39,531 bases of DNA from a virus. Position numbers and translations under genes: made by a program. Positions 1 to 8,700 of this stretch are shown here, in pieces. Below the pieces are notes generated by a model, which saw only the letters and a program-made list of their open reading frames with translations, had not been told where the DNA came from and did no database searches. Numbering within the stretch: position 1 is the stretch's first letter; each line of letters opens with the position of its first letter. The DNA lies in IMG/VR virus record IMGVR_UViG_3300030419_004201, positions 1 to 39,531 of that record; one strand, written 5' to 3'.

Positions 1-566
1 TTACGAAACATGAGTGGTACTGTACCCACATAGTCAGTGTAATACCTTCTCCTGTAAGGTTTGTATGTATCGAATGTAAGATATTCTGCTGTTTGCAACA
101 TTGGTCTCCATGAATTATTACAGAGGTTATCTATTCTATCTTGCATGCGTAGAATCATAGTCTCCACAGCAGAGCGAGTCACCCCTCTCCGCTTACCATT
201 AGTGAATGATTGTAAATTCTGAATGGTAGCATTATCAGCCGTATCATAGTCTCCTGATACTCCACCACTCCAAGAAAGAACTACATCAGTGCCATCTCGA
301 GCAACTCCAGTAAGAGTGACAGTCTCACCTAATTCTACATCACTGGCTATCTCTACACTGTCACCTACCTCAAAGCCAACTATACGATGGTCAGCAGGAG
401 ATATCTTAGCAGAAGTGGCCCCAGTGTTAGAATCTGCTGTGAGATATACTGGGTCAGGTAATGGAATCTGTAGAATGTCTGCTACTTTCTGAGCAGTGGT
501 GTACACCAAATCATCTGGGAATAAAGGTCTAGGTTCACGCTCACCTGTCTGGAATACTACTGGCAT
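1..566 (-). CDS. Head-tail connector/adaptor protein, C-terminus missing
   Basis: The gene starts at ATG 566 and stays open for 188 residues to the left edge, so it is cut off by the window. Its start has one of the strongest ribosome binding sites here, GAGGTGAT placed 5 nt before ATG. Residues 19-35 (DDLVYTTAQKVADILQI) look like the first helices of gp6-like head-tail connectors, and a helical stretch around residues 134-150 (VETMILRMQDRIDNLC) would fit the second half of that fold. Between them lies a beta-rich insert of roughly 80 residues. The position, last in the head block downstream of the capsid gene, fits an adaptor that docks on the portal. The family call rests on pattern and position, not on a match I could run. 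Confidence 0.6.
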   Translation of the reverse strand, partial: MPVVFQTGEREPRPLFPDDLVYTTAQKVADILQIPLPDPVYLTADSNTGATSAKISPADHRIVGFEVGDSVEIASDVELGETVTLTGVARDGTDVVLSWSGGVSGDYDTADNATIQNLQSFTNGKRRGVTRSAVETMILRMQDRIDNLCNNSWRPMLQTAEYLTFDTYKPYRRRYYTDYVGTVPLMFR

Positions 567-580
567 ATCATATCACCTCA
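567..580 (-). promoter_or_regulatory. Strong ribosome binding site, identical to the one at 3184-3195
   Basis: On the minus strand the leader reads GAGGTGATATGAT and then ATG. The 15 nt from AGGTGAT through the ATG are identical to the leader of the 135-residue gene at 3183. The element overlaps the stop codon (578-580) of the upstream gene, which suggests coupled translation. It complements the ATCACCTC end of 16S rRNA. Confidence 0.7.
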
Positions 581-1288
581 GGTGGTACCATCATTCTCTG
601 GATATAGTCTAGCCGCCATTTCTCTGTCTGCAACATTTGCTCGTTGTCGGTTCCTAACAAAATTAGGTACAGTGCCTCGAGGGCTCAAATTAGCCCCCGG
701 TGGTAACGGATTACCTTCATCATCGAATGGCATAGCCATACCCTTACCTCCATGGCCAAATCTCTTGAACCTATCTCTAACTCTATTTACTATACCTGTA
801 AGCCCTACCCCATGTCTGTAGTCAGGGCTTAGTGGGTCTCTTTCAGAGCCCTGTGGGGCATACTCCCCAGTCCCCAATAGCCTATTGATTGGGGTCATCC
901 CTTGAGAAGAAGCAAGATGGGAAGAGACCACCTCACTAGGATTGTGTAGTTTATCATCCCACTCATTCAATTTACTAGAAACTGCACCTGGGGCACTCTG
1001 GACAAACCCAGAAGTAGTGTCATCCATCATAGTACCAAAATCCTTGACTCTACTCATAGCATTACCCATAGCCCCTTGTATCTTGTCCCATGTTTGACCT
1101 TTAAGCATAGCAAATGAAAGGTCTATAGGGTCTAGGCTCATTTTGAAATCAGTTGTAGGTGCCCCACCACCTTGAAACTGTGGCCCACAACGGTCTTCAT
1201 GACGAAGCCTTTGAGTTGGATTATTGAAAATTGCCCCACACCAATGGCATTTATTGGGATTACTACCACCTACAATACTAATAGGCAT
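578..1288 (-). CDS. Uncharacterised virion-region protein with N-terminal C2HC zinc finger
   Basis: This is a 236-residue protein. I choose ATG 1288 over the GTG at 1297 because AGGTGT lies 5 nt before it. It overlaps the end of the upstream gene by 11 nt. Residues C14, C17, H30 and C34 form a compact C2HC finger (CHWCGAIF...RLRHEDRC). The rest is hydrophilic and Gly/Pro/Asp-rich. Its C-terminal part contains basic stretches such as NFVRNRQRANVADREMAARL, and there are no membrane segments. It lies between the Arg/Ala-rich 142-residue gene and the head-tail connector, so a head-completion or neck role is possible. I do not recognise the family. Confidence 0.7.
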   Translation of the reverse strand: MPISIVGGSNPNKCHWCGAIFNNPTQRLRHEDRCGPQFQGGGAPTTDFKMSLDPIDLSFAMLKGQTWDKIQGAMGNAMSRVKDFGTMMDDTTSGFVQSAPGAVSSKLNEWDDKLHNPSEVVSSHLASSQGMTPINRLLGTGEYAPQGSERDPLSPDYRHGVGLTGIVNRVRDRFKRFGHGGKGMAMPFDDEGNPLPPGANLSPRGTVPNFVRNRQRANVADREMAARLYPENDGTT

Positions 1289-1706
1289 TATTGACACCTA
1301 CTTGATTTAGGTGGTCATCTCTTGGTGTGTACCACCCTTGCCTGGCCGCTTGTTGATATTCGGGGGACCTGTTATCATGCTGATATTGTGTGCCTGAGAG
1401 TTCGTCTCCTATTGCTCTCACCGCTCTTCCGGGCGCTCCTAGTACTTGACTAACACCTCTACCAACGGCTTGAGCACCTCTACCAGCGGCTCTAACACCA
1501 GTTCTACCGGCGTTTGCTATAGCAGCAGGAGTGCGTCTAACAGCATCCTTACCTGCTTTCCACCTCGCCTGGTTTCGTCGCTGTAAATCGCTACCCTGGT
1601 ACTGTTGATAGAGGCTCTCCCCAACCAGACCCGCCATCATCGCCGCCATAGGGAGGTGTGCAACTGGGTCACCCTTCCTAATCACACCGACTTTACCTGT
1701 GCTCAT
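1278..1706 (-). CDS. Small basic Ala/Arg/Gly-rich protein
   Basis: This 142-residue protein overlaps its upstream neighbour by 4 nt (ATGA), a translational-coupling arrangement. A mildly hydrophobic helix lies near residues 17-35 (HLPMAAMMAGLVGESLYQQY). The centre, about residues 55-105, is dominated by Ala, Arg and Gly (for example GRTGVRAAGRGAQAVGRG), like a DNA- or membrane-contacting basic helix. The context is head completion, downstream of the capsid gene. I do not recognise the function. Nucleic-acid binding inside the capsid is possible but rests only on composition. Confidence 0.65.
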   Translation of the reverse strand: MSTGKVGVIRKGDPVAHLPMAAMMAGLVGESLYQQYQGSDLQRRNQARWKAGKDAVRRTPAAIANAGRTGVRAAGRGAQAVGRGVSQVLGAPGRAVRAIGDELSGTQYQHDNRSPEYQQAARQGWYTPRDDHLNQVGVNNAY

Positions 1707-1975
1707 ACTTTCACATCCACCTTTCCTAGGTTGTATTCCATTGGTTTACTACAAGCACCACAGCGCTCCAGATAACAGAAATGGAGCATACCGCAGTGTT
1801 TACAGCGGGTTCCACTGCCGATGTCTATGACATCCCTTACATTTCGTGAGCGCAGATTTTGCTCACTGATTTGGCCGACGAGCCGCTCATGGGACCCTGC
1901 TTCCACATGAACGGTCTCGCCGGTTGCGTAATTCCACCCTTGTTTGGACAAGCGTCGGAGGTCTTCAGCATCCAT
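1703..1975 (-). CDS. Small zinc-ribbon protein
   Basis: The protein has 90 residues. ATG 1975 is preferred to an upstream TTG because GAGGTGA lies 5 nt before it, just after the stop of the 57-residue gene. The C-terminal third carries two CxxC knuckles (RCKHCG and RCGACS, 13 residues apart), a zinc-ribbon arrangement. The N-terminal half includes LRRLSKQGWNYATGE, which would fit a short helix and turn. Zinc-ribbon proteins of this size can bind nucleic acid or stabilise protein contacts. The sequence does not distinguish between these roles. Confidence 0.7.
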   Translation of the reverse strand: MDAEDLRRLSKQGWNYATGETVHVEAGSHERLVGQISEQNLRSRNVRDVIDIGSGTRCKHCGMLHFCYLERCGACSKPMEYNLGKVDVKV

Positions 1976-1985
1976 AGTCGTCACC

Positions 1986-2159
1986 TCAAGCGGTGACAAC
2001 TACAACATAGAGATTTCCCAGCATTAAGTAACTGGTAATCCCCTCTACTGTCTTACCGTTGGTATAGTCGTCCAAGACCTTCTGTATGCCTCCGGCCACA
2101 GAAGCACCAGTCTCTACCGCCTCTTCAGGCGTGAACTGGAATATCTTAGTGTCCGTCAT
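1986..2159 (-). CDS. 57-residue hypothetical protein
   Basis: This small open frame fills what would otherwise be a 176-nt hole in a gapless block. It starts at ATG 2159 and ends with TGA at 1986-1988, which fits exactly between the 80-residue and 90-residue genes. The translation begins MTDTKIFQFTPEEA and ends in a hydrophobic run, LYVVVVTA. GGGGGT lies upstream of the ATG as a possible but imperfect ribosome binding site. The support is tight packing, a clean start and stop, and unbroken coding in the direction of its neighbours. Function unknown. Confidence 0.6.
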   Translation of the reverse strand: MTDTKIFQFTPEEAVETGASVAGGIQKVLDDYTNGKTVEGITSYLMLGNLYVVVVTA

Positions 2160-2172
2160 GGGGTTTTACCCC
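2160..2172 (-). promoter_or_regulatory. Short inverted repeat next to a start codon
   Basis: The 13 bases are a GGGGT/ACCCC inverted repeat with a 3-nt loop, immediately upstream of ATG 2159. In RNA it would place the ribosome binding site of the 57-residue gene in a small hairpin. Regulation by this hairpin is only a possibility. Confidence 0.25.
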
Positions 2173-2175
2173 CAA

Positions 2176-2418
2176 TCAGCGTCGACCCAGTATAATGAAC
2201 CTGCCACCAACTGAAGCATTTTCTGTGAAATGCCCAGTAGTAGTAACATATCCAGTTGGGTTTGCTTGTTCAGTAGCACTGTTCGCAGTGACATCGAAGT
2301 GTAGAATCTCGGACAAATAAGCCGAGGCGTCTACGCTAGTATCACCGTTTTCCCAGGTCCCGGTCAGTAGCAATATGCTGCCTATTGTGATAGGTCTTTG
2401 GTCAAATGTAATTGCCAT
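2176..2418 (-). CDS. Small beta-rich protein, possible capsid or neck accessory
   Basis: This 80-residue protein starts 3 nt after the stop of the 112-residue gene and has a strong GAGGAGG site 8 nt before ATG. The sequence alternates short hydrophobic strands with polar turns (ITIGSILLLTGTW, EILHFDVTAN, GRFIILGRR), which suggests an all-beta fold. There is no signal peptide or membrane segment. It lies two genes downstream of the decoration-like gene in the head block, so a structural role is likely. The family is not recognised. Confidence 0.65.
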   Translation of the reverse strand: MAITFDQRPITIGSILLLTGTWENGDTSVDASAYLSEILHFDVTANSATEQANPTGYVTTTGHFTENASVGGRFIILGRR

Positions 2419-2421
2419 CTA

Positions 2422-2760
2422 TCATTCCTCCTCTGTAGTAACCCCGCCCGCTAAGACTTCAGCGACCATTTCGAGCATTGTCTTCTTCGTAGTACGAATA
2501 GACGAGACTTCCACCCCATTGCCCTCTAGCCAGAGTTTGATGTCAGCCTTCAACCAGTCTTCGTCTGGTAAGCCGTCACCATCATCCTGTACAAAGAGAA
2601 CGCCGGGGTAGTCGTCTTCAATCTCCCAATGGTCACCTGAAAAGGCTCCGCGTCGCTCATCCAACCATGCTTGGTCGACATACACTGGTGTGTGCCTGTC
2701 ATAATATCCGTACTTAGTACGAACAGCCCTCTTAGGGCCTTTCCAAAGCAGTGTTGGCAT
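2422..2760 (-). CDS. Head-block protein with C-terminal HeH/SAP-like helix-extension-helix
   Basis: The protein has 112 residues, and GAGGTGA precedes its ATG by 8 nt. Residues 65-105 (DEDWLKADIKLWLEGNGVEV followed by TKKTMLEMVAEV) match the helix-extension-helix pattern of HeH, SAP and LEM domains. These often close small phage head proteins between the capsid and connector genes, where they can bind nucleic acid. The N-terminal half is unassigned and rich in aromatics and acids (KYGYYDRHTPVYVD, HWEIEDDYPGVLFVQDD). The domain call is by eye and is fairly convincing. The role of the whole protein is inferred from position. Confidence 0.65.
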   Translation of the reverse strand: MPTLLWKGPKRAVRTKYGYYDRHTPVYVDQAWLDERRGAFSGDHWEIEDDYPGVLFVQDDGDGLPDEDWLKADIKLWLEGNGVEVSSIRTTKKTMLEMVAEVLAGGVTTEEE

Positions 2761-2775
2761 ATAGGGTCACCTCAA

Positions 2776-3183
2776 TCAGGCCACCAATAGCCAAATAGTT
2801 GCGTTTGCCGTATCGTCGGTAGTCCCATCAGCCGTTGCTTCACAGTCTGCAGTCAATACTAGACCGCTGAAACTTACAGCGAGGTTCGCTGTAGCATCTT
2901 TACTGTGGGCAAGACAAGACAAGATAACATTCGCGCCACCGCTTAGTGTGACGGTCTCTGCCTCTGCCAATGCTCCAAGGGTTAGACACACCAGTCTTGG
3001 TTGCATTCGGTTAGTCCCATCAGTCTGGCGGGCTGCGAAGTCCGTCAGTGCTCCTGGGTAAGCCGAAATCCATGTGGTGTCGTCTTGGTCCACTCCCGCC
3101 TGAAGCGGAAGGTCTAGGTCCACTGCTATCGTAGCGGACGCACTAGTTGTGTAAGTTATTCCTCTGTGTGTAGTTGCTGCCAT
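2776..3183 (-). CDS. Putative capsid decoration or cement protein
   Basis: This 135-residue protein directly follows the major capsid gene. It is rich in Thr, Ala, Ser and Val, with alternating hydrophobic strands (TIAVDLDLPLQAG, VTLSGGANVILSCL, ATIWLLVA). That composition is typical of all-beta decoration proteins found at this position in many HK97-type head clusters. Its start has the duplicated leader AGGTGATATGAT-ATG, which suggests high expression. It has no membrane segments. The assignment is by position and composition only. It could instead be a short head fibre or a neck protein. Confidence 0.5.
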   Translation of the reverse strand: MAATTHRGITYTTSASATIAVDLDLPLQAGVDQDDTTWISAYPGALTDFAARQTDGTNRMQPRLVCLTLGALAEAETVTLSGGANVILSCLAHSKDATANLAVSFSGLVLTADCEATADGTTDDTANATIWLLVA

Positions 3184-3195
3184 ATCATATCACCT
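3184..3195 (-). promoter_or_regulatory. Strong ribosome binding site of the decoration-like gene
   Basis: The minus-strand AGGTGATATGAT before ATG 3183 is an exact copy of the leader at 567-578. It lies in a 32-nt gap after the capsid gene. A strong site is expected for an abundant structural protein. Confidence 0.7.
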
Positions 3196-3215
3196 CTGTT
3201 ATCTCTCCGCTAACC

Positions 3216-4361
3216 TCATTGAAGGTCACGGATAGAACCTCCTGCACCGAAGAAAGAGTCCCATACCTCACCCATGGTTCGGTAGAGTCCCTCTTGGCCT
3301 AGTCTGTTGATAGCGAACGGGTCGCCGGTTTCGATACCCGACTCGAAGTATTGGGTCGGGATAGCAGTCTGGAACCACAGATAGTCTGTATCGAAGTAGT
3401 AAATCCTCGAGATTCCACTCGTGTCAGTCACTACATCCTTGGACGGAATTAGTGGTACACCATTGTAGGTAGCCACAATGAATCCGGCCTCGATACCAGG
3501 CACACCCTTCACACCGTTGTAGGTAGGAGTGACCCTCTTCGATTCCATGAATCTCTGCTGGCTCTGCAATAGTTGTTGTACACGCATTAGGGTATCGTAC
3601 CCAGTCAGCATGACCTTGGGGTTACCACCACGAACCCAAATCTGCTGGAACAGTCCGTCCAGTTGATTCAGGCTTAGGTTCCTGTTAGTGTTAGCCGCAC
3701 TCGATACATCTACCTCAGCACTGTGGAAGTCGGAACTTCCATCTCTTGTGATAGAGTATATGTCGTGGTCTGTAGTAGCACTCACATGCCCTGTACTAGT
3801 GGTCATGGAATCTGGGTCCGAGGTTAGTCGGTCCAGAGACTCGAAGTCGTTAGCCGCTGGGGTCTCAACATCTACCAATAGCATCCTGTTAATGTGGTCA
3901 GCGTGATGCTTACCCATTTCCTCCTTTAGCACTTGGCGCACATCTCCAAGACCATCGTCCTTATCAGAAAGGAACATGGAAACTTCGCTCAGGTCGAACG
4001 AGTGACCAATAGTCTTAGGCTTTGCAGCCACATGCAGGAAGTCAGGCTTTGTGGTGTCGGGCAGTGTGGCGTTCTCAGCCAGACCTCCGCCAACATCAAA
4101 CGAAGGCTTGGCGGTAATGATTCGCCATCCACTTCGCTCCCACGGCTTCTTTGGTAGAATACTGAACGCATTGAACTCTTGGTTCAATTGCGACCAAACC
4201 TTCCTACCATAGATTGCCTGGTAAGTACCAGCCGTAGTGCTCAGAAGCGGGGCATCCGCCTTGAGTATATCACCACTGCTGTATGTGTACCCGGTCAATG
4301 CGGTACCACCGTAGTAGTATCGCTCCATATCCTGTATTGTTCTTACATATTCACGCGCCAT
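3216..4361 (-). CDS. Major capsid protein, HK97 fold
   Basis: This 381-residue protein would form the icosahedral shell. It lies directly after the protease-scaffold gene, with a 1-nt TGATG overlap and a strong GAGGTGAT site. Matches to the fold by eye are an N-terminal arm (residues 1-50), then NAFSILPKKPWERSGWRI, an E-loop/P-domain-like section with ENATLPDTTKPDFLHV, a long helix around VRQVLKEEMGKHHADHINRML, and an A-domain-like section NPKVMLTGYDTLMRVQQLL with GIEAGFIVATYNGVPLIPS. No long delta scaffold domain precedes the shell sequence. This agrees with the scaffold being part of the protease gene. Whether the N-terminus is trimmed (for example near DILKADAPLL, residues 32-41) is unknown. 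Confidence 0.9.
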   Translation of the reverse strand: MAREYVRTIQDMERYYYGGTALTGYTYSSGDILKADAPLLSTTAGTYQAIYGRKVWSQLNQEFNAFSILPKKPWERSGWRIITAKPSFDVGGGLAENATLPDTTKPDFLHVAAKPKTIGHSFDLSEVSMFLSDKDDGLGDVRQVLKEEMGKHHADHINRMLLVDVETPAANDFESLDRLTSDPDSMTTSTGHVSATTDHDIYSITRDGSSDFHSAEVDVSSAANTNRNLSLNQLDGLFQQIWVRGGNPKVMLTGYDTLMRVQQLLQSQQRFMESKRVTPTYNGVKGVPGIEAGFIVATYNGVPLIPSKDVVTDTSGISRIYYFDTDYLWFQTAIPTQYFESGIETGDPFAINRLGQEGLYRTMGEVWDSFFGAGGSIRDLQ

Positions 4362-5752
4362 CAGTTATCACCTCTTAGTGCTGAGGAAGCCAATCGGTGG
4401 ACATCGTCCCACGATAGTGCGGCCATCTCAGTAGTCTCGGGAATGTCCACTGTTGAAATATCTGCCGATTTAACAATAGTCTCACTCGACTCAGTAGTGA
4501 TATTTTCAATTCTATCACTCAGAGCGAGAACTGCCTTCTGCAGGTCTTCCAGAGGACCACGAGCATCGAATGCGGACCTGTTAGTCTCATCACTCTCTGC
4601 TGCTATTTCCTTCTGCAGTCTCAAGGAGAACTCATTACCTAGGTCTGTCTTAAACTGCTGCTCTAGAGCAGCGGCCTTGTAAACCTCGTAAGCCTCCTCT
4701 ATCTGGGATTGAGTAACCATGTCACGGTTGATGAACTCGTCGGTTTTGATAACCGTCTTGTTACCACTAGGAGCAGCACCCATATTCATCTTGGGGCGCT
4801 TACCCGAATCATCCTCTCCAGCACCCTCAATACTGCCTTGACCTCTGTGGTCGTAGCCGTGGGCACCTTCTTGGAGGTATGCTTTCTCGACACCTTCTTT
4901 ATTCTCAAAGTGACCACGAGCAGCCGATGGGTCATACCCAGCGGATTTCACAGTCGACTCGAGCCACTGAAGGTAATCTGTGGTAATCACATCATCCATT
5001 TTCTCAGTTTTCTCAGAATCCTCAGACTTTTCGTCGTCTTTGTCTTTCGCTACATCTGCCTTTTCTTTGTCTTCCTTGTCTGCATCTTCTGAAGCCTTCT
5101 CAGCCTTCTCATCTGCAGCCTTTAGAGCGGCTTCTGTCTCATCGACATCATCCAGTCTCTTGGACAACCTTTCCAAAACATCTTGTAGTTCTGTCATTGC
5201 GTCTGTCATTTTTTCACCTTTATCTATATTTTCAGTTTTGTCCTCTTTGAGGATTCGGAATTGGGCTTCAGGATTGATGCCCTTCTCGCAGATGGTCACT
5301 TCATGCAGTTCCATTCTGCGTATTTCTCGGTAATCTCCCTTCTCGGAGTTACTCTTGTTAACGCGCTCAAAAGCCTGACCGCCTATGGAGAATGACTTCA
5401 ACTTCCCCTTACGGATTTCAGCAGCAACTTCTCGCGCCTTTTCGATATCATCACGAAGTTGGATGACCACAAACATACCAGTGTCATCTACTTCCGACTT
5501 CCAGACTCTCCCACTAGAGTCAGTATAGTCTGGGATTACTTCCCCAACTTGAATATTAGAATGTGCTAGTTGTACATTCCTAAAACCTGGAGAACCCATA
5601 AACTTCTTGAATGCTTCACGAAGTGCCTCTTTAGTAATCAAATCGCCTTGTTTGTCCACCATTTCAACTGAAGCATAGCCTGCAACAACTAAATCACCAC
5701 TTCTACCTTTGATGAGAATAGGACTCTCTAGCGGTGCTTCCATCATGAGCAT
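4361..5752 (-). CDS. Prohead protease fused to scaffold-like C-terminal region
   Basis: This 463-residue protein should assemble inside the prohead, guide shell formation and digest internal proteins. Residues 18-165 are a serine protease of the HK97 gp4/XkdF type. The likely catalytic residues are H64 in VQLAHSNIQVGEV, S122 in LKSFSIGGQA and E151 in MELHEVTIC. Residues 180-255 are a highly charged Lys/Glu/Asp coiled-coil-like tract typical of scaffolds. The remaining C-terminal region to 463 is helical and ends with AALSWDDVHRLASSAL. That tail resembles the W-containing terminal motif of other proteins in this window. Protease-scaffold fusions are known in several phage groups. No good ribosome binding site is seen, and ATG 5746 or 5743 could also be the start. 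Confidence 0.85.
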   Translation of the reverse strand: MLMMEAPLESPILIKGRSGDLVVAGYASVEMVDKQGDLITKEALREAFKKFMGSPGFRNVQLAHSNIQVGEVIPDYTDSSGRVWKSEVDDTGMFVVIQLRDDIEKAREVAAEIRKGKLKSFSIGGQAFERVNKSNSEKGDYREIRRMELHEVTICEKGINPEAQFRILKEDKTENIDKGEKMTDAMTELQDVLERLSKRLDDVDETEAALKAADEKAEKASEDADKEDKEKADVAKDKDDEKSEDSEKTEKMDDVITTDYLQWLESTVKSAGYDPSAARGHFENKEGVEKAYLQEGAHGYDHRGQGSIEGAGEDDSGKRPKMNMGAAPSGNKTVIKTDEFINRDMVTQSQIEEAYEVYKAAALEQQFKTDLGNEFSLRLQKEIAAESDETNRSAFDARGPLEDLQKAVLALSDRIENITTESSETIVKSADISTVDIPETTEMAALSWDDVHRLASSALRGDN

Positions 5753-5784
5753 TAACCGAGTCAGATATTCTTATGGTATATCAA

Positions 5785-8700
5785 TCACACGGAAGAATCG
5801 GCAGAAGAATTGTGAGAAACTTCGAGATGGTCAGGGAGTTCCTCTTCCTTGGGAGGGTGTGCCCTAGGGCAGTCTTCCATGTTATGTCCCATACCTTGCA
5901 TGCATTCATCTCCCTTCTTTGCTCCACACCAACAATCCCCCTTTTTCGATTGACGATGGCCTGAATCATGGTCTGGTAAATTATGAGGTTCTGTGACCTC
6001 AGTGGGCCCACGAGGTGATTCCACAGGGGTAGCGTAATCTATACCCAACCCTTTAGGGCCAGTCCAAGTGATTTTTTCTTTCAACATATTCTCAACTGCC
6101 TCGAGAGCGACAACAACAGTCTTAAGCACTTCAGGGTCTTTCAACAACCTGTCTCTCTTGGGGATGACTTTCTTTGGTTTCTTGTCATGATTAGCAGGGG
6201 GCTCTGGCTCTATATCTTCTTTTTCACCTTCTCTTTCTGAGCGTAGCAAAACAGCAGCCAATGGTGACCAATAATCAATTTGACTCTCTACTACCCTCAA
6301 GGTATAATCGTCTGGAGCATCTACCTGCTTGAGCATGAAAGCATTTCCATAGGGTTTAGTGTCGTACACTACATGCCCACTAGGCACTTCGATATGGATT
6401 GACCCTTTCTTAATCCTCAACTTGTGAGGCACATTCCCTTCTTGCCTGTTGCGAAGAATCTCCAAAGTCTCTACACTATCGGTAGCACCACCCTCACACT
6501 CTTTCACATATCTTGGTGCATTAAGGCGATAAACAGAGTAACCCTTACGCATGGAATGAGAAATGCCTGAAGTTTTCACAGTGACATACATCCCTTCTTC
6601 CAAACCGGAACGGGATATAGTACCAACATCCATGTAATATTCCCCATCATATTTGACCCCCCTATTACCAATGGCTTTAGCATCCTCATCATACAAAGGC
6701 CCTATACCAATCAAGTGGCTATTATCACTAGAAGATGAAATTATCAAGACATCGACATGCTGGTCAGGAGTAAGCATAATCCACTTAGGATGCCTAGTTT
6801 CACCACGCATATAGGTAGATTCAGCATCTCTAAGAAGAACCTGGTTTACTTTCGGTTCATTAAACAAATCCTTAGTAGCCCTCTCTAACCCTTCACCATC
6901 TACCCTCTTAGTGTTAACAGGGGCTGGTGTCAATACCTTCTCAGTAGATTCAAAATGAGCACGAAGATGTCTCACTCTATCTTTGGTAGGACGATTGCAT
7001 AGGTCATCATCTTCACACTCTAGTAAATCAACAATATACAAAATATCTTCATCCCAAATACCATCCACAAGGAAGTCCTTATCATGGGCATCTACAACCC
7101 CCCTCTTCACTACATTGGGTATGGACACAGCCTTCCCTTCAGCGTTCCTAGCCTTTACCTTCTCCCCTTTCTTTTCTACAATGACTCTAATCCCAGCAGG
7201 CCAAGATGTGACCACCCAATCGTCCGAGAACCCTCTAAGATATTCTAAATCATTCAAGTCAAAAATGCGGTGCATAGCCTTAACTGGGACTGGCTTACCC
7301 TTGTCCCTATCCTCCTCTTTCAGGAGGAGGTCTATATCGGTGAGGACATCAAGAGAGGTTAGCACACCATCACCATCGGCAAAGGCTTGCTCAGCCTGTA
7401 TATGTGGGTTTCCCTGTGTAGAGGCATAGTTAGCCCCAAACGCTGAGTTTAGTATACCAACACCATAATTACGATAACTAGTGTGAAACACATTACCAGT
7501 ATTGCTGGCCTTATCTTCATCCCACTCACTCTGTGTAGGATAACCTCTAGAAGGGTCATCCCATGCTCCCCCCACCCCTCTATCTAATGCTTTATCCTCT
7601 TGGTTAACCAAGAGTTCTGGGGACTTAATATCACTCATATTTACTCTGAACGGTAATGGTTTAGAATCACCATAGTAATGGAGGCCATTGACATCATTCA
7701 GGTTTGGTGTCCAAATACCAAAATAATCCTCGTCGTTAGGTCGAGAACCATCTTTCTCTCTTTCAATAGTGTCCCCAACATGACTTGTCCTCTGATGCCG
7801 TGTAGGGTGAGGTTTAACCTCATATTTGTCATTGATAGGTGCTCTTAAGAAAAGCAGTCTAGTATATTCCCGAAGTAAATGCTCTCTATTTTCTGAATCA
7901 AAACTCCCATGGTGCCTATGCTCAGGTGCAAAATCATCTCTACCTAAATCACTAACAAGTCTCTTAAGAACAGGCTCAAGACCAGTCAGTACATGATTCA
8001 AGTCAATAGCCCCTTGAGGATATCGACTAGATTCCATTAAGTAATCTCGTAGCCCTAATGTCATCTTAGCCCTAGAACCTCTTCTAGCCCTCTCGATATT
8101 CCTAGCCTCTCTTGACTGTTTAGAGAATTTATTATCGCCTGGGGTGATATAGTGAATAGGCTCCCAATCTGAGTCTTCTGAATCCTGAGTGTTCAAAAAA
8201 TGTTGAGCACTTCTAATATTGTCCATATGTTCTTTCGGTTTACCAGAAGCCATGAGTTCTTTCGGGGAAGAGTCTACAGGAACACCGGCGTAATTTAATT
8301 CACCAAATAAAGAAAAATGACCATCTACAATCTTGTTTAACAGTTCAACGGTTTCTGGTCTTTTTGAGTATATCTTATTAATGTAGGAACGAAGGAGTTC
8401 CAATCCTTCTATGTCTCTAGTCTTACCTCCACGATAGGCTTCAAAAAATGGGTGTGTACTATTCAGCCCCTTAGGTAATGTCCAATTACCAAAATCCCAT
8501 TGGATATCACTATTGAAAGTCTCACTTAGGAAATCCTCTTTCTGCTTATCATTAAATTTGAAGCCACTCTTCTCAAGACTACTCAGTAAATGAGACCTAT
8601 CATCTGAGTGAGAAAGGTCAGCATACTTTGCAGCCATATCATACAGATGGCACATAGTAGCATATTTGGTAGCGTCAATATCTCCTTCTCTAGGGCCACC

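Noticed and set aside
4179-5333. Plus-strand Ser/Leu-rich frames opposite the protease-scaffold gene
   Set aside because: They mirror the Glu/Lys/Asp-rich scaffold codons and encode low-complexity Ser/Phe runs, which is typical of antisense shadows.
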